A stretch of 64,000 bases of DNA from Rhodothermaceae bacterium bin80 (lineage in GTDB: Bacteria; Bacteroidota; Rhodothermia; Rhodothermales; Bin80): contig MPNB01000008.1 in assembly GCA_002238805.1 (NCBI GenBank), positions 1 to 64,000 on the forward strand, read 5' to 3'. Made by a program: the position numbers and the translations under genes. The notes below the pieces were generated by a model. The model had not been told where the DNA came from. It was given only the letters and a program-made list of their open reading frames with translations, and searched no databases. This document shows positions 46,040-55,311 of the stretch, piece after piece. Each line of letters begins with the position of its first letter. Position 1 is the first letter of the stretch.

Positions 46040-46604
46040 CAGATAGGGCGATCAAGCCGTTTTGTCTTGCATATTCAAATACGTTTCCCGCATTGAGAAT
46101 TTCGGCTACATCCCCAAGGGGTTTTAGTAAATACTCTTTGCCAGTTGTATGATTGGTTAGCTGCCCTAAGCGGGTGTCCAATTCCAGATCATCTCCCGTA
46201 CATATTTGATCGTTAATCTTTTCGTTAGCTTCAAAGGGAACAACAAAACCACCATCGATCGTATTCCGGTAAAAAATACGTGCATAACTCTCGGCTATGA
46301 CAACTTTTGCCCCCGCTTCGGTCAATGCAAATGGTGCATGCTCGCGGGAAGAGCCACATCCAAAATTTGTCCCGCCTATGACGAAAGTGAATCTGCTTTC
46401 ATACTTATCCGGATCAGTAAATGGTACATGACCTTCGGGAAGTCCCTGTACCTGCACCGGCACACCGCTCATGGCGAATCGCCCATACATGCGTCGTTCA
46501 TCGGGCTTCTTTAGGCTGTAGACCAAATGCTCCGCGGGAATGATCTGATCTGTATCAATCGCGTCGCCCACAACATAGGCTAAACCACGAACATTAGATT
46601 CCAT
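46026..46604 (-). CDS. leuD: 3-isopropylmalate/(R)-citramalate dehydratase, small subunit
   Basis: 192 aa. The swivelling domain of the isomerase that works with LeuC. DAIDTDQIIPAEHL near the start, GGTNFGCGSSREHAPFAL and ESYARIFYRNTIDGG are diagnostic. Present beside both leuA and cimA, so it probably processes isopropylmalate and citramalate. 18 nt downstream of leuC. Confidence 0.95.
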   Translation of the reverse strand: MESNVRGLAYVVGDAIDTDQIIPAEHLVYSLKKPDERRMYGRFAMSGVPVQVQGLPEGHVPFTDPDKYESRFTFVIGGTNFGCGSSREHAPFALTEAGAKVVIAESYARIFYRNTIDGGFVVPFEANEKINDQICTGDDLELDTRLGQLTNHTTGKEYLLKPLGDVAEILNAGNVFEYARQNGLIALSDGIH

Positions 46605-46622
46605 AACTTCCGATTTAATATG

Positions 46623-47918
46623 CTATACCAAAACCTCACGTGGGTCCGTAATCACGCCGTTGAGCGCACTTGCTGCCACAGTAAGCGGTGATGCAAGATA
46701 AACTGAGGCCTGCTTAGATCCCATACGTCCAGGAAAATTCCGGTTTGTAGTAGAAATAACCACTTCGTTCCCCTGCATGCGTCCAAATGTGTCTGGTGGC
46801 CCCCCTAAGCACGCAGCACAACTCGCCTGTCCCATCTTGCATCCGGCCTCAACAAAAACATCCCACAAGGTAGTACCATCAAGTGTAGTTGTACGAAGAG
46901 CATTACTAATCTCGGTTGTCGCAGGCACGATATAAGTATCAATAACCACTTCCTGGCCCTTGATGATCTGAGCCGCTGCTTGAAAATCCTCCAGCTTACC
47001 CCCGGTGCAACTACCAACATAGGCACGATCCAGGCTTGTACCAGCAACCTCTACAACACTCGCACGGTTGTCTGGCCGATGAGGCTTAGCCACAACAGGC
47101 TCCAACGTGGAGACATCGTACCTGTATTCGGAATAAAATCGTGCGTCTTCGTCACTATAAACACACTCAAAAGGGGCATCCGTACGAGCGTGTACGTACT
47201 CAATGGTTGTCTGGTCGGGCGCGATAATTCCGTTCTTTCCTCCAGCTTCAATAGCCATATTCGTTAGTGTCATTCGCTCCTGCATGGATAGAGAGTATAC
47301 TGACTCCCCATCAAATTCCATGGCACGATACGTGGCGCCGTCGCAACCAATATCCCCGATCACAGCAAGAATAAGATCCTTTGCCATCAAGTATGGGGGT
47401 AACACGCCCTCGAAAATGAAACGCATAGTTTCCGGTACGCGTAACCAGATCTTCCCTGTTCCCATAATCAGAGCAGCGTCTGTATTACCCACTCCTGTCG
47501 AAAACATACCAAAGGCCCCTGAGGTACAGGTGTGGCTGTCGGTACCGATCAGCAATGAGCCTGGGCGATTGAAACCCTCTTCAGCAAGTGCCATATGGCA
47601 AACTCCTTTGTAGCGTGGTGATCCTACATCATAATAATGAGGCAGATCATGTTCTTCCGCAAAAGCCCGTAGCAGTCGGACGTTGCGATTCGCATGATGA
47701 TTCTGCGTGAAGATGTAGTGATCGGGCAGTATCACCAGCTTTTCCGGATCCCAAACCTTAGCCTCCTCTCCAAACTCGCGTTTGAAAATATCGATGGTTG
47801 GTGGACCGCACACGTCATGAGTCATCAGGATGTCTACCTCCACCCAGACGCTCTCGCCAGGAGCGATCCTGCTTCGACCGCAATGCCGTGCAATTACTTT
47901 TTCTGTGATTGTCATCAA
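46623..47918 (-). CDS. leuC: 3-isopropylmalate/(R)-citramalate dehydratase, large subunit
   Basis: 431 aa aconitase-superfamily subunit carrying a [4Fe-4S] cluster. Cluster-region motifs: GTDSHTCTSGAFG, YVGSCTGGKLEDFQAA and QASCAACLGGPPDTFG. The length fits the shorter homoaconitase-like LeuC type (about 420-430 aa) rather than the 465-aa enterobacterial form. Overlaps leuA by four nt, so the two are coupled. Confidence 0.94.
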   Translation of the reverse strand: MMTITEKVIARHCGRSRIAPGESVWVEVDILMTHDVCGPPTIDIFKREFGEEAKVWDPEKLVILPDHYIFTQNHHANRNVRLLRAFAEEHDLPHYYDVGSPRYKGVCHMALAEEGFNRPGSLLIGTDSHTCTSGAFGMFSTGVGNTDAALIMGTGKIWLRVPETMRFIFEGVLPPYLMAKDLILAVIGDIGCDGATYRAMEFDGESVYSLSMQERMTLTNMAIEAGGKNGIIAPDQTTIEYVHARTDAPFECVYSDEDARFYSEYRYDVSTLEPVVAKPHRPDNRASVVEVAGTSLDRAYVGSCTGGKLEDFQAAAQIIKGQEVVIDTYIVPATTEISNALRTTTLDGTTLWDVFVEAGCKMGQASCAACLGGPPDTFGRMQGNEVVISTTNRNFPGRMGSKQASVYLASPLTVAASALNGVITDPREVLV

Positions 47919-49531
47919 ATTTGCCCTCCGTCGCTATCAAACGACTGCATAATTCCATCAGATACGAACTCTTCCTCACTATTTGCTCTGAAATTCTCCA
48001 GCTGATTAAGCGCTTGTATGTACGCATTGGCCGAAGCTTGGAGTACATCGGTATGGCGTGCTACACCTCGGAAGAGTGCCCCGTTTTCGCTAATCAGAAC
48101 ACTCACCTCTCCCATTGCATCTTTGCCTTCACCTACTGATCGAATGCCATAGGAAACCAGTCCGTGATGACTTCCAGCTGCCATATCAATGGCTTTATAA
48201 ATGGCTGCCACAGGTCCATCTCCCTCGGCTATTTTGCGGCAGGATGTACCCGAAGAACTGTGATACAGGAGAACTTCCGCCCGTGGTATTCGTCCAGTGC
48301 TGGAAATAATCGACAGATGCTCCAACCGATAATGGGCCGCCGAGCCACCCCCCTTCGCTTCCTGCACCAATGCTACGAGGTCCTCATCAAAGATTTCTTT
48401 CTTCTCGTCAGCAAACTCCACGAATTTTTTATAGAGGCTATCTCTGCGCTCATCACCCACAAAAATTCCCAGTTTCTCCAAGCGGCTAAAGAGCCCGTGT
48501 CTGCCTGAATGTCGACCAAGACGAATTGCTTCAGGGCTTTGCCCCACGTCCTCCGCCCGCATAATTTCGTAGGTCTCACGACTCTTAAGCACACCATGTT
48601 GGTGAATACCAGCCTCATGACTGAAGGCATTCGAACCTACTACGGCCTTGTTTGGAGGCACGGGAAATCCAGTAGCACTCGAAACCATTTTACTGGTTTC
48701 TGAGAGCAGTGTAGTTTCAACCCCTGTGTGAGCCCCAAAGAGTTGTCTTCGTACATTAAGTGCCATGACTATTTCCTCGAGGGAAGCGTTTCCCGCCCGC
48801 TCTCCGATACCGTTAATTGTACACTCAACCTGACGGGCGCCTGCCAGAACTCCGGCCAGAGAATTTGCGACCGCCAACCCCAGATCATCATGGCAGTGTA
48901 CAGACAGGACTGCTCTGTCTATGTTCGTACATCGTTCTCGTACGGCATCAAACAAGGCCGCATACTCTGCAGGTACGCAATATCCCGTAGTATCTGGAAT
49001 ATTGATCGTTGTGGCTCCTGCCTCGATAGCCACGTCAATAACTTTTACCAAATAGTCTATCTCTGTACGTCCCGCATCTTCTGCACTGAACTCAACATCA
49101 CTCGTAATTGAGCACGCCTGTCGCACCGCCCTATCGACCATTTCGAGGACGAACTCTCGCTTTGCTTCGATAGTACGTCCATATTTATCAGTTCCAAATT
49201 TTGCTGCTAAGTGAATATCACTTGTGCCGATGAACGTGTGAATTCTCGCGTTAGCACTCGTTTGCAATGCCTCCCCGGCGGCGTCAATGTCGGCTTCAAT
49301 CGTCCGTGCAAGAGCGGCGACCACCGGTCCGTCCAATTCCTGCCCGATACGTTGTACCGCTTCAAATTGCGCAGGCGAAGAAATGGGGAAGCCTGCCTCA
49401 ATAATGTCAACCTTCAATTTGGCAAGTTGATGTGCAATACGAATCTTTTCTTCGACATTCATCGAAGCACCAGGCGCTTGTTCGCCGTCACGTAATGTAG
49501 TTTCGAATATCAGTACTTTGTCTTCAGACAT
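47915..49531 (-). CDS. leuA: 2-isopropylmalate synthase
   Basis: 538 aa. First committed step of leucine synthesis, from 2-oxoisovalerate and acetyl-CoA. FETTLRDGEQAPGASMN at the start, metal-binding SVHCHDDLGLAVANS, INGIGERAGNASLEE and the SNAFSHEAGIHQHG motif are all present. The C-terminal LeuA dimer/allosteric domain is intact, so leucine feedback inhibition is expected. 27 nt downstream of leuB. Confidence 0.95.
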   Translation of the reverse strand: MSEDKVLIFETTLRDGEQAPGASMNVEEKIRIAHQLAKLKVDIIEAGFPISSPAQFEAVQRIGQELDGPVVAALARTIEADIDAAGEALQTSANARIHTFIGTSDIHLAAKFGTDKYGRTIEAKREFVLEMVDRAVRQACSITSDVEFSAEDAGRTEIDYLVKVIDVAIEAGATTINIPDTTGYCVPAEYAALFDAVRERCTNIDRAVLSVHCHDDLGLAVANSLAGVLAGARQVECTINGIGERAGNASLEEIVMALNVRRQLFGAHTGVETTLLSETSKMVSSATGFPVPPNKAVVGSNAFSHEAGIHQHGVLKSRETYEIMRAEDVGQSPEAIRLGRHSGRHGLFSRLEKLGIFVGDERRDSLYKKFVEFADEKKEIFDEDLVALVQEAKGGGSAAHYRLEHLSIISSTGRIPRAEVLLYHSSSGTSCRKIAEGDGPVAAIYKAIDMAAGSHHGLVSYGIRSVGEGKDAMGEVSVLISENGALFRGVARHTDVLQASANAYIQALNQLENFRANSEEEFVSDGIMQSFDSDGGQI

Positions 49532-49558
49532 GCGATAGCCAATCTGTTGGTCTACTGT

Positions 49559-50629
49559 CTAGGCAGCAGTCGGGGCAAAATTGAATGCACGCGAAAGCAC
49601 CGCATCAGCGAATTCTGTGGTTGAGGCTGTTCCGCCCAGATCCCTGGTAAGCACACCCTCTTCCAGCGTCTTTATGATGCCATCCTGCAGACGTGCCCCG
49701 GCTTCCATCTCCCCCAGCCTCTGGAGTAACATTACAATGCTAAGCAGTGCACCACCAGGATTCGCGCATCCCTTGCCTGCTATATCAGGTGCACTGCCGT
49801 GAACGGGTTCATACAAGTCGACTAGTCCACCGAAACTCGCCGAGGGCAAAATGCCGAGAGAGCCAGGAAGCGTACCTGCCAGATCGCTGAGTATATCTCC
49901 AAACAAATTACCTGTCAGAATTACGTCAAACTGAGACGGATGAAGAATAAGCTGGATTGCCGCATTATCTACATACAGATGTTCGAGCTCTACATTCGGG
50001 AATTCCAATTCATGAATCTCGGTGACAACACTGCGCCACAATTGCGAAACCTCAAGAACATTCGCCTTATCCACGGATGTCAAATGACCTCGGCGTTTTT
50101 CCGCGATGCTGAATGCCATTCTGGCAATACGCTCAACCTCGCTACGGGTATAGATCATGTTATTCGCCGCAACGTCCTCTCCACTACTTCGCGGCTCCCC
50201 AAAGTAGATTCCACCAGTAAGCTCACGTACGATGAGTAGGTCCGTACCGCTTACACACTCAGGCCGCAAGGGCGAAGCATCTACGAGGCTCTCAGGTACG
50301 ATGACCGGTCGCAAGTTAGCGTACCCCCCCAAGGCTTTACGCAAAGCAAGAAGGGCCGCCTCACATCTACGAGCACCGGTTTCGTGATCCCATTTGGGAT
50401 CACCGATCGCACCCAGAAATATCGCATCCGCAGCCAGACAGGCCTCACGTGTTGCATCAGGGAAAGGCGTATCGAACTGATCGAGCGCTGTGCCACCTAT
50501 CGGCCAGTGTTCCAGTTCGATCTCAAAATTAAAAGCCTGTGCAGCAGCAATCATAGCCCGTTCGGCTTCCCGAGTGACCTCTGGCCCTATACCATCGCCC
50601 GGGAGTACTGCAATCTTATATCCAGGCAT
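49559..50629 (-). CDS. leuB: 3-isopropylmalate dehydrogenase
   Basis: 356 aa. NAD-dependent oxidative decarboxylation of 3-isopropylmalate. AVLPGDGIGPEVTREAER at the N-terminus, VRELTGGIYFG, substrate and metal site VDKANVLEVSQLWR, LSDLAGTLPGSLGILPSAS and HGSAPDIAGKGCANP identify it. In a cimA-containing operon it may also act on 3-methylmalate. Its ATG shares one base with the ilvC stop. Confidence 0.95.
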   Translation of the reverse strand: MPGYKIAVLPGDGIGPEVTREAERAMIAAAQAFNFEIELEHWPIGGTALDQFDTPFPDATREACLAADAIFLGAIGDPKWDHETGARRCEAALLALRKALGGYANLRPVIVPESLVDASPLRPECVSGTDLLIVRELTGGIYFGEPRSSGEDVAANNMIYTRSEVERIARMAFSIAEKRRGHLTSVDKANVLEVSQLWRSVVTEIHELEFPNVELEHLYVDNAAIQLILHPSQFDVILTGNLFGDILSDLAGTLPGSLGILPSASFGGLVDLYEPVHGSAPDIAGKGCANPGGALLSIVMLLQRLGEMEAGARLQDGIIKTLEEGVLTRDLGGTASTTEFADAVLSRAFNFAPTAA

Positions 50630-51645
50630 TAAGCTGCCTTAGCGGTTTCTACTGTATCGCTGCTCTTTCTGAGCCAAGCCATCATCTTGCGAAGTCGCTT
50701 GCCTACTTTTTCTACTGGGTGTACCGCAGTTTCATCTCTATAAGCCTGAAACGCTGGTTGACCTCCTTCGCATTCAGCAATCCATTCGCGCGCAAAATCA
50801 CCAGATTGAATCTCGTCAAGGATACGCTTCATTTCCTCCTTTACCTGAGGACCAATAACACGTGGGCCGCGAGAATAGTTGCCATATTCAGCCGTATCAC
50901 TGATGGAGTAATTCATATATGATAGCCCTCCCTCATAGTAGAGATCTACAATGAGTTTCAGCTCATGGAGTACTTCAAAGTAAGCAAGTTCTTCAGGGTA
51001 CCCTGCTTCAACTAGCGTTTCAAATCCTGCCTGGATTAACCCTTGTGATCCTCCACACAGGACCGCCTGTTCTCCGAACAGATCAGTTTCTGTTTCGTCC
51101 TTGAAGTTGGTTTCGATCACGCCTGCACGTGTACCCCCAATCGCCTCAGCGTAGCTGATCGCGAGATCAAGGGCTGTGCCGGTAGTATCCTGTGCCACCG
51201 CAACAAGACAGGGGGTACCCTTACCCTCCTCAAAAGTACGGCGAACGAGATGTCCTGGTCCTTTGGGGGCTACCATAAAGACATCCACGCCTTCCGGCGC
51301 TTTGATTTGGTCGTAATGCACGTTAAATCCATGGCCAAACCCCAAGGCTTTGCCTGGTACTACGTGCTCGATAATCTCTGCTTCGTAAACCCGTTTCTGA
51401 TCTTGATCCGGGATCAGAAGCATGATTACATCTCCCCAGGCAGCAGCCTCAGCGATGCTCATAACTCTCAATCCTTTAGCAAGGGCTTTGCTGGCAGACG
51501 GAGACCCGTCTCGTAGGCCTACTACAACGGTAACACCGCTGTCGTGCAAGTTTAGGGCATGGGCATGCCCCTGACTTCCATACCCGATCACCGCTACCTT
51601 TCTACCAAGGATAATGCTGGGATCGGCATTGTAGTGCACTTTCAT
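50629..51645 (-). CDS. ilvC: Ketol-acid reductoisomerase (class I)
   Basis: 338 aa, the short class I form. Shared step of valine and isoleucine synthesis. The NADPH motif [32 protein letters not shown], the [12 protein letters not shown] metal site and the C-terminal [18 protein letters not shown] helix are present. The loop after the Rossmann beta-2 strand ([13 protein letters not shown]) fits NADPH preference. Confidence 0.96.
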   Translation of the reverse strand: MKVHYNADPSIILGRKVAVIGYGSQGHAHALNLHDSGVTVVVGLRDGSPSASKALAKGLRVMSIAEAAAWGDVIMLLIPDQDQKRVYEAEIIEHVVPGKALGFGHGFNVHYDQIKAPEGVDVFMVAPKGPGHLVRRTFEEGKGTPCLVAVAQDTTGTALDLAISYAEAIGGTRAGVIETNFKDETETDLFGEQAVLCGGSQGLIQAGFETLVEAGYPEELAYFEVLHELKLIVDLYYEGGLSYMNYSISDTAEYGNYSRGPRVIGPQVKEEMKRILDEIQSGDFAREWIAECEGGQPAFQAYRDETAVHPVEKVGKRLRKMMAWLRKSSDTVETAKAA

Positions 51646-51676
51646 GTATTACTAAGTAAGTGTGGTTGATTACAGA

Positions 51677-52243
51677 TTATGCGTCACGCTGCATAACGAC
51701 TCGCCCGCTTCGAGCAACTTCGACAACATTATGCGATAGCATCATGTCGATAAACGCGTCAATTTTTTGAGATGGACCACGAAGTTCAAAGGTCATTGTT
51801 TTTTTTGTGATATCAACGACCTTGCCTCGGAAAACATTACTTACATCCAGAATTTCTGAACGGGAATCCTTCGTATAGCAGACCTTAAGCAGACACAACT
51901 CCCGCTCTACAAAATCAGTTGTCGTGAGATCGGTGACTTCAATCGTGTCCACGAGACGGCTAAGCTGTCTCAGAATCTGGGAGATTATACGGCTGTTTCC
52001 GGCTGTAGCTATGTTCATCCGGCTTACATTCGGATCCTCTGTCGGACCGACCGTAATACTATCAATGTTGAATCCCCGGGCTGAAAACATATTTACAACA
52101 CGTATAAATGCACCGATTGAGTTCTCTACAAGAACCACAATCATATGCCTCCGTGTCATTGCACTATCGTCCGGCTGAATCGGCTCACCCGCCGCCTTTT
52201 TGCGGATAATCTGCTGTGGGGTCAATACAAGTGTGTCTGCCAT
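51677..52243 (-). CDS. ilvN: Acetolactate synthase regulatory subunit
   Basis: 188 aa. An N-terminal ACT domain (MIVVLVENSIGAFIRVVNMF, then GFNIDSITVGPTEDPNVSRM) and the ALS_ss_C domain (LCLLKVCYTKDS, ...FELRGPSQKIDAFIDMM) make a full-length small subunit. It binds valine or isoleucine and modulates IlvB. A ~26-residue extension precedes the ACT domain. 26 nt downstream of ilvB and 31 nt before ilvC. Confidence 0.93.
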   Translation of the reverse strand: MADTLVLTPQQIIRKKAAGEPIQPDDSAMTRRHMIVVLVENSIGAFIRVVNMFSARGFNIDSITVGPTEDPNVSRMNIATAGNSRIISQILRQLSRLVDTIEVTDLTTTDFVERELCLLKVCYTKDSRSEILDVSNVFRGKVVDITKKTMTFELRGPSQKIDAFIDMMLSHNVVEVARSGRVVMQRDA

Positions 52244-52269
52244 AATCTATCGTATTCTCGGTGCCTTGA

Positions 52270-54078
52270 TTACACGAAGGAATTTGGTGTTATTCTGTCA
52301 GTGATCATCTCCCCCGTTGCCGCACCAGCGGGCACCATCGGAAAGACCATTTCCTCTTTTGCCACCTGAAACTCCATGAGTACAGGCCGATCGGTCACTT
52401 TCCATGCTTCGTCAATAATCTGCTGGGCCTCTTCCGGTGTTTTTGCAGAGAGGCCTACACAATGATGTGCCTCGGCCAGTTTCACGAAATCAGGGTTAGT
52501 ATCTGAAAGATCGGTATGGCTGTATCGTTCCTTGTGGAAAAGCTCTTGCCATTGTCTTACCATACCTAGGAAGCGGTTATTGATAACTGCGAGCTTCAGC
52601 GGAAGCTTGTGAGCCGCAGCTACACTCATTTCCTGGGCATTCATTACAAAACCACCATCACCACTTATGCAGACCACCGGTCTGGAGGATCCAATTTCAC
52701 GCATACCGAGAGCAGCTCCCATGGCTGCAGGCATACCAAATCCCATCGTACCCAGGCCGCCACTGGTAATATGTGTACGTGCGTACAGAAATCGGAAGTA
52801 CTGTGCTGTCCACATTTGATGCTGACCAACATCGGTGATTACTATGGCATCGCCTCCGGTTTTATCACGTAGTTGTTCGATGACACCTTGTGCACGTAAC
52901 TTTCCATCCTGTTCGTACTGCAGGGGACATTCTTGGCGCCAAACATCAATTTGTTTCAGCCATTTGGTTGTGTCCTTCGGCCCGACCATTGGCTGCAGCT
53001 GTTCGAGTACGCTTCGTACATCACCCAGAATAGCGCAATCTGCGAAAACGTTTTTGGAGATGCATGACTGATCGATTTCGATGTGAATGACTTTTGCGTG
53101 AGGTGCCCACGAATCCAACTTCCCGGTCACACGATCATCGAACCGCGCACCAACAGCAATAATCAGATCACAATGCTGTATGGCCTGGTTCGCCCACCAA
53201 GTTCCATGCATACCTAGCATGCGTAATGCAAGAGGATCTTCTTCGGGAAAGGCACCTAATCCATGCAGTGTAGTGGTTACCGGAATACCGGTATACCTTG
53301 CAATATCTGTTAACAGCTCCGAGGAATCACTGTTGACTGCCCCACCACCCACATAAAACAATGGGCGCTCCGATTCTGCAATCATCTGCGCGGCGCGCTG
53401 CAACTTCTCCGGTCGTCCCTCTCCGGGTACAGCGTATCCCCGCATATTCACGGTTTCTGGGTACAGGAAGGGGGCTTCTGCCAGTAAGACATCCTTCGGC
53501 AGGTCAACCAGTACTGGACCAGGTCGCCCAGTCCGAGCAATATGATAAGCCTCCTTGACTGTACGAGCCAAGTCACTCACATCACGAACCAGATAACTAT
53601 GCTTCGTGATAGAGCGGGTAACTCCAATGGCATCGCACTCCTGGAAAGCATCATTGCCGATAAGGCCCGTAGGAACTTGCCCGGTGAACACGACAATCGG
53701 CACCGAGTCCATGTAAGCGTCGGCAATCCCTGTAACGGTGTTCGTAGCACCAGGGCCACTGGTAACCAGTACGGTTCCCACTTTCCCTGTGGCCTTTGCA
53801 TACCCTTCCGCCGCATGTGTTCCTCCTTGTTCATGCCGAACGAGGATGTGTTCAAACCGGGGTTTTATCCGGTGCATCTCATCGTACACCTTGATAACAG
53901 CACCCCCGGGATACCCAAAAACAACCTTGACACCTTCAGCCTCCAAGGATCGGAGCAGGATTTCGGCACCGGACATGTATTGGCTTTTAGTCGTTAATTC
54001 CGGTCGAGCTTCTGGAAGTGCATCACCAGTTACAACTGGCTGGACCTTCGTATGGACGTCGTAAGTCATTAATCGCAA
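52270..54078 (-). CDS. ilvB: Acetolactate synthase catalytic subunit
   Basis: 602 aa ThDP enzyme, first step of the branched-chain pathway. Catalytic Glu in VRHEQGGTHAAEGYAKATG (about residue 83), GARFDDRVTG in the FAD-binding middle domain, and the ThDP motif from GDGGFVMNAQE to VINN (about 471-500). The N-terminus has ~35 extra residues before MSGAEILLRSLEAEG. ATG 54078 or the second Met at 54069 could start it. First gene of the eight-gene ilv-leu-cim operon. ilvD, ilvE and ilvA are not in this window. Confidence 0.95.
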   Translation of the reverse strand: MRLMTYDVHTKVQPVVTGDALPEARPELTTKSQYMSGAEILLRSLEAEGVKVVFGYPGGAVIKVYDEMHRIKPRFEHILVRHEQGGTHAAEGYAKATGKVGTVLVTSGPGATNTVTGIADAYMDSVPIVVFTGQVPTGLIGNDAFQECDAIGVTRSITKHSYLVRDVSDLARTVKEAYHIARTGRPGPVLVDLPKDVLLAEAPFLYPETVNMRGYAVPGEGRPEKLQRAAQMIAESERPLFYVGGGAVNSDSSELLTDIARYTGIPVTTTLHGLGAFPEEDPLALRMLGMHGTWWANQAIQHCDLIIAVGARFDDRVTGKLDSWAPHAKVIHIEIDQSCISKNVFADCAILGDVRSVLEQLQPMVGPKDTTKWLKQIDVWRQECPLQYEQDGKLRAQGVIEQLRDKTGGDAIVITDVGQHQMWTAQYFRFLYARTHITSGGLGTMGFGMPAAMGAALGMREIGSSRPVVCISGDGGFVMNAQEMSVAAAHKLPLKLAVINNRFLGMVRQWQELFHKERYSHTDLSDTNPDFVKLAEAHHCVGLSAKTPEEAQQIIDEAWKVTDRPVLMEFQVAKEEMVFPMVPAGAATGEMITDRITPNSFV

Positions 54079-54432
54079 GCAAGTTTGCAGAACTACTATG
54101 ATACCAACTACTTAGCAAGATGTCCCTTACATGTGTGGTATGTCGCATTATACCCCGTCATGCGCATTGCTGACACCTATATCGCCCCCTTCTTATTAAT
54201 AATAATACTGGCTCATAACCAGCAAAGGCTTCATACGTCGGCCAAGATAAGGGATAATAACCGCCAAAGGGTTCTGGTTTCCGATTCAAACTAAATGTTT
54301 TTGTATTGATTTTGCGCCAAATCACGGTGACATCCTGATGTTTGTTGCTAACAATTGGAAGCGTATACGCTCACACAGACAGCCCCAGCCTAAGCTGTAT
54401 GCTATTCAACACCCAGTTCCACTTATCGCACT
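54079..54432. other. 354-nt leader/promoter region of the BCAA operon
   Basis: Presumably contains the ilvB promoter on the minus strand. A 12-codon ORF (54234 to 54196, MKPLLVMSQYYY) has two Leu and one Val, too few for a typical attenuator peptide. No clear T-box, riboswitch or terminator-antiterminator pair was seen. Confidence 0.35.
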
Positions 54433-55311
54433 TCAATCAAATCTTACTCGCAATAGTTGCGTCGAAGTTAAGAGAAGTATGTGGTCTGAAATAGGTAGCG
54501 CAGCCAACAATGGACTATCATGCTCAACGACAATCTGGCGAGAAAGCGAGCCTAGGTTATCATAGATCCATATAGCCTGAGGCAGGACAACCCACACCTC
54601 TGTCCCGGCTGTTGTAACACTGATTACGTCCTGCGTTGCCTTCAAATTTCGCACGAGTCCACCAAAATAGTCGTACACCTTAACCAGACCCAATGCACGG
54701 TCTGCCACATAAAGCAGTGACCGATCCGTAGAAAGGCTAACGGGGTCTACCAGTTGACCTGCCCCAGAACCAAAATCACCGATTACGCGCTCTAGCCTTC
54801 GGCTGGCATCCCATTTAAGCACACGTTGAGAAGATGCGTCAACCACAAACAGAGCCCCCGTTGAACCAACTGAAATGGAGATCGGCCGTCCCAATGCAGT
54901 CTTAAGTCCATCGTGGAGATCAAGACGTGGAGATCGTTCCAATTCAACGTTTGCCCTCCTAGGCACTCGAATAGACTCCAGATGCAGTAATTCTTTTGAA
55001 AACCGTAATAGATGACCATGCTCTGCATCCGCAACGACCCATATCAATCCATTGCCTGGATCAACATCGGAAATTTCCCCAAATGCTCCCGCATTCGTTC
55101 CATCCAGACTCCCGCGTATCCTACCATCTTGGCCAAGTTGGACAACCTCTGTCACCGTCGCAACATATATCAACCCTTCCGGGTCAACTTCAAGCACCTG
55201 TGCCTCCGAAAAATGTGCAATTATTTCGAACCCAGTACTAAGAGTATCCTGGGCACTCACAATTCCGGCAAACGTCACGAGAAGAACCAACAAGGTCGGT
55301 AGAGTGTGCAT
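54433..55311 (-). CDS. Secreted six-bladed beta-propeller (NHL-like) protein
   Basis: 292 aa. The signal peptide ends FAGIVSAQ. The mature part has repeating blade motifs typical of NHL/6-bladed propellers: VLEVDPEGLIYVATVTEVVQ, ISDVDPGNGLIWVVADA, ISISVGSTGALFVVDASSQR, then SLSTDRSLLYVADRALGLVK. No catalytic signature. Likely periplasmic. Its ATG shares one base with the purD stop, suggesting translational coupling although no functional link is known. Confidence 0.72.
   Translation of the reverse strand: MHTLPTLLVLLVTFAGIVSAQDTLSTGFEIIAHFSEAQVLEVDPEGLIYVATVTEVVQLGQDGRIRGSLDGTNAGAFGEISDVDPGNGLIWVVADAEHGHLLRFSKELLHLESIRVPRRANVELERSPRLDLHDGLKTALGRPISISVGSTGALFVVDASSQRVLKWDASRRLERVIGDFGSGAGQLVDPVSLSTDRSLLYVADRALGLVKVYDYFGGLVRNLKATQDVISVTTAGTEVWVVLPQAIWIYDNLGSLSRQIVVEHDSPLLAALPISDHILLLTSTQLLRVRFD

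Noticed and set aside
54196-54234. Attenuator leader peptide MKPLLVMSQYYY before ilvB
   Set aside because: Only two Leu and one Val codons, no Ile, and no terminator-antiterminator pair found.
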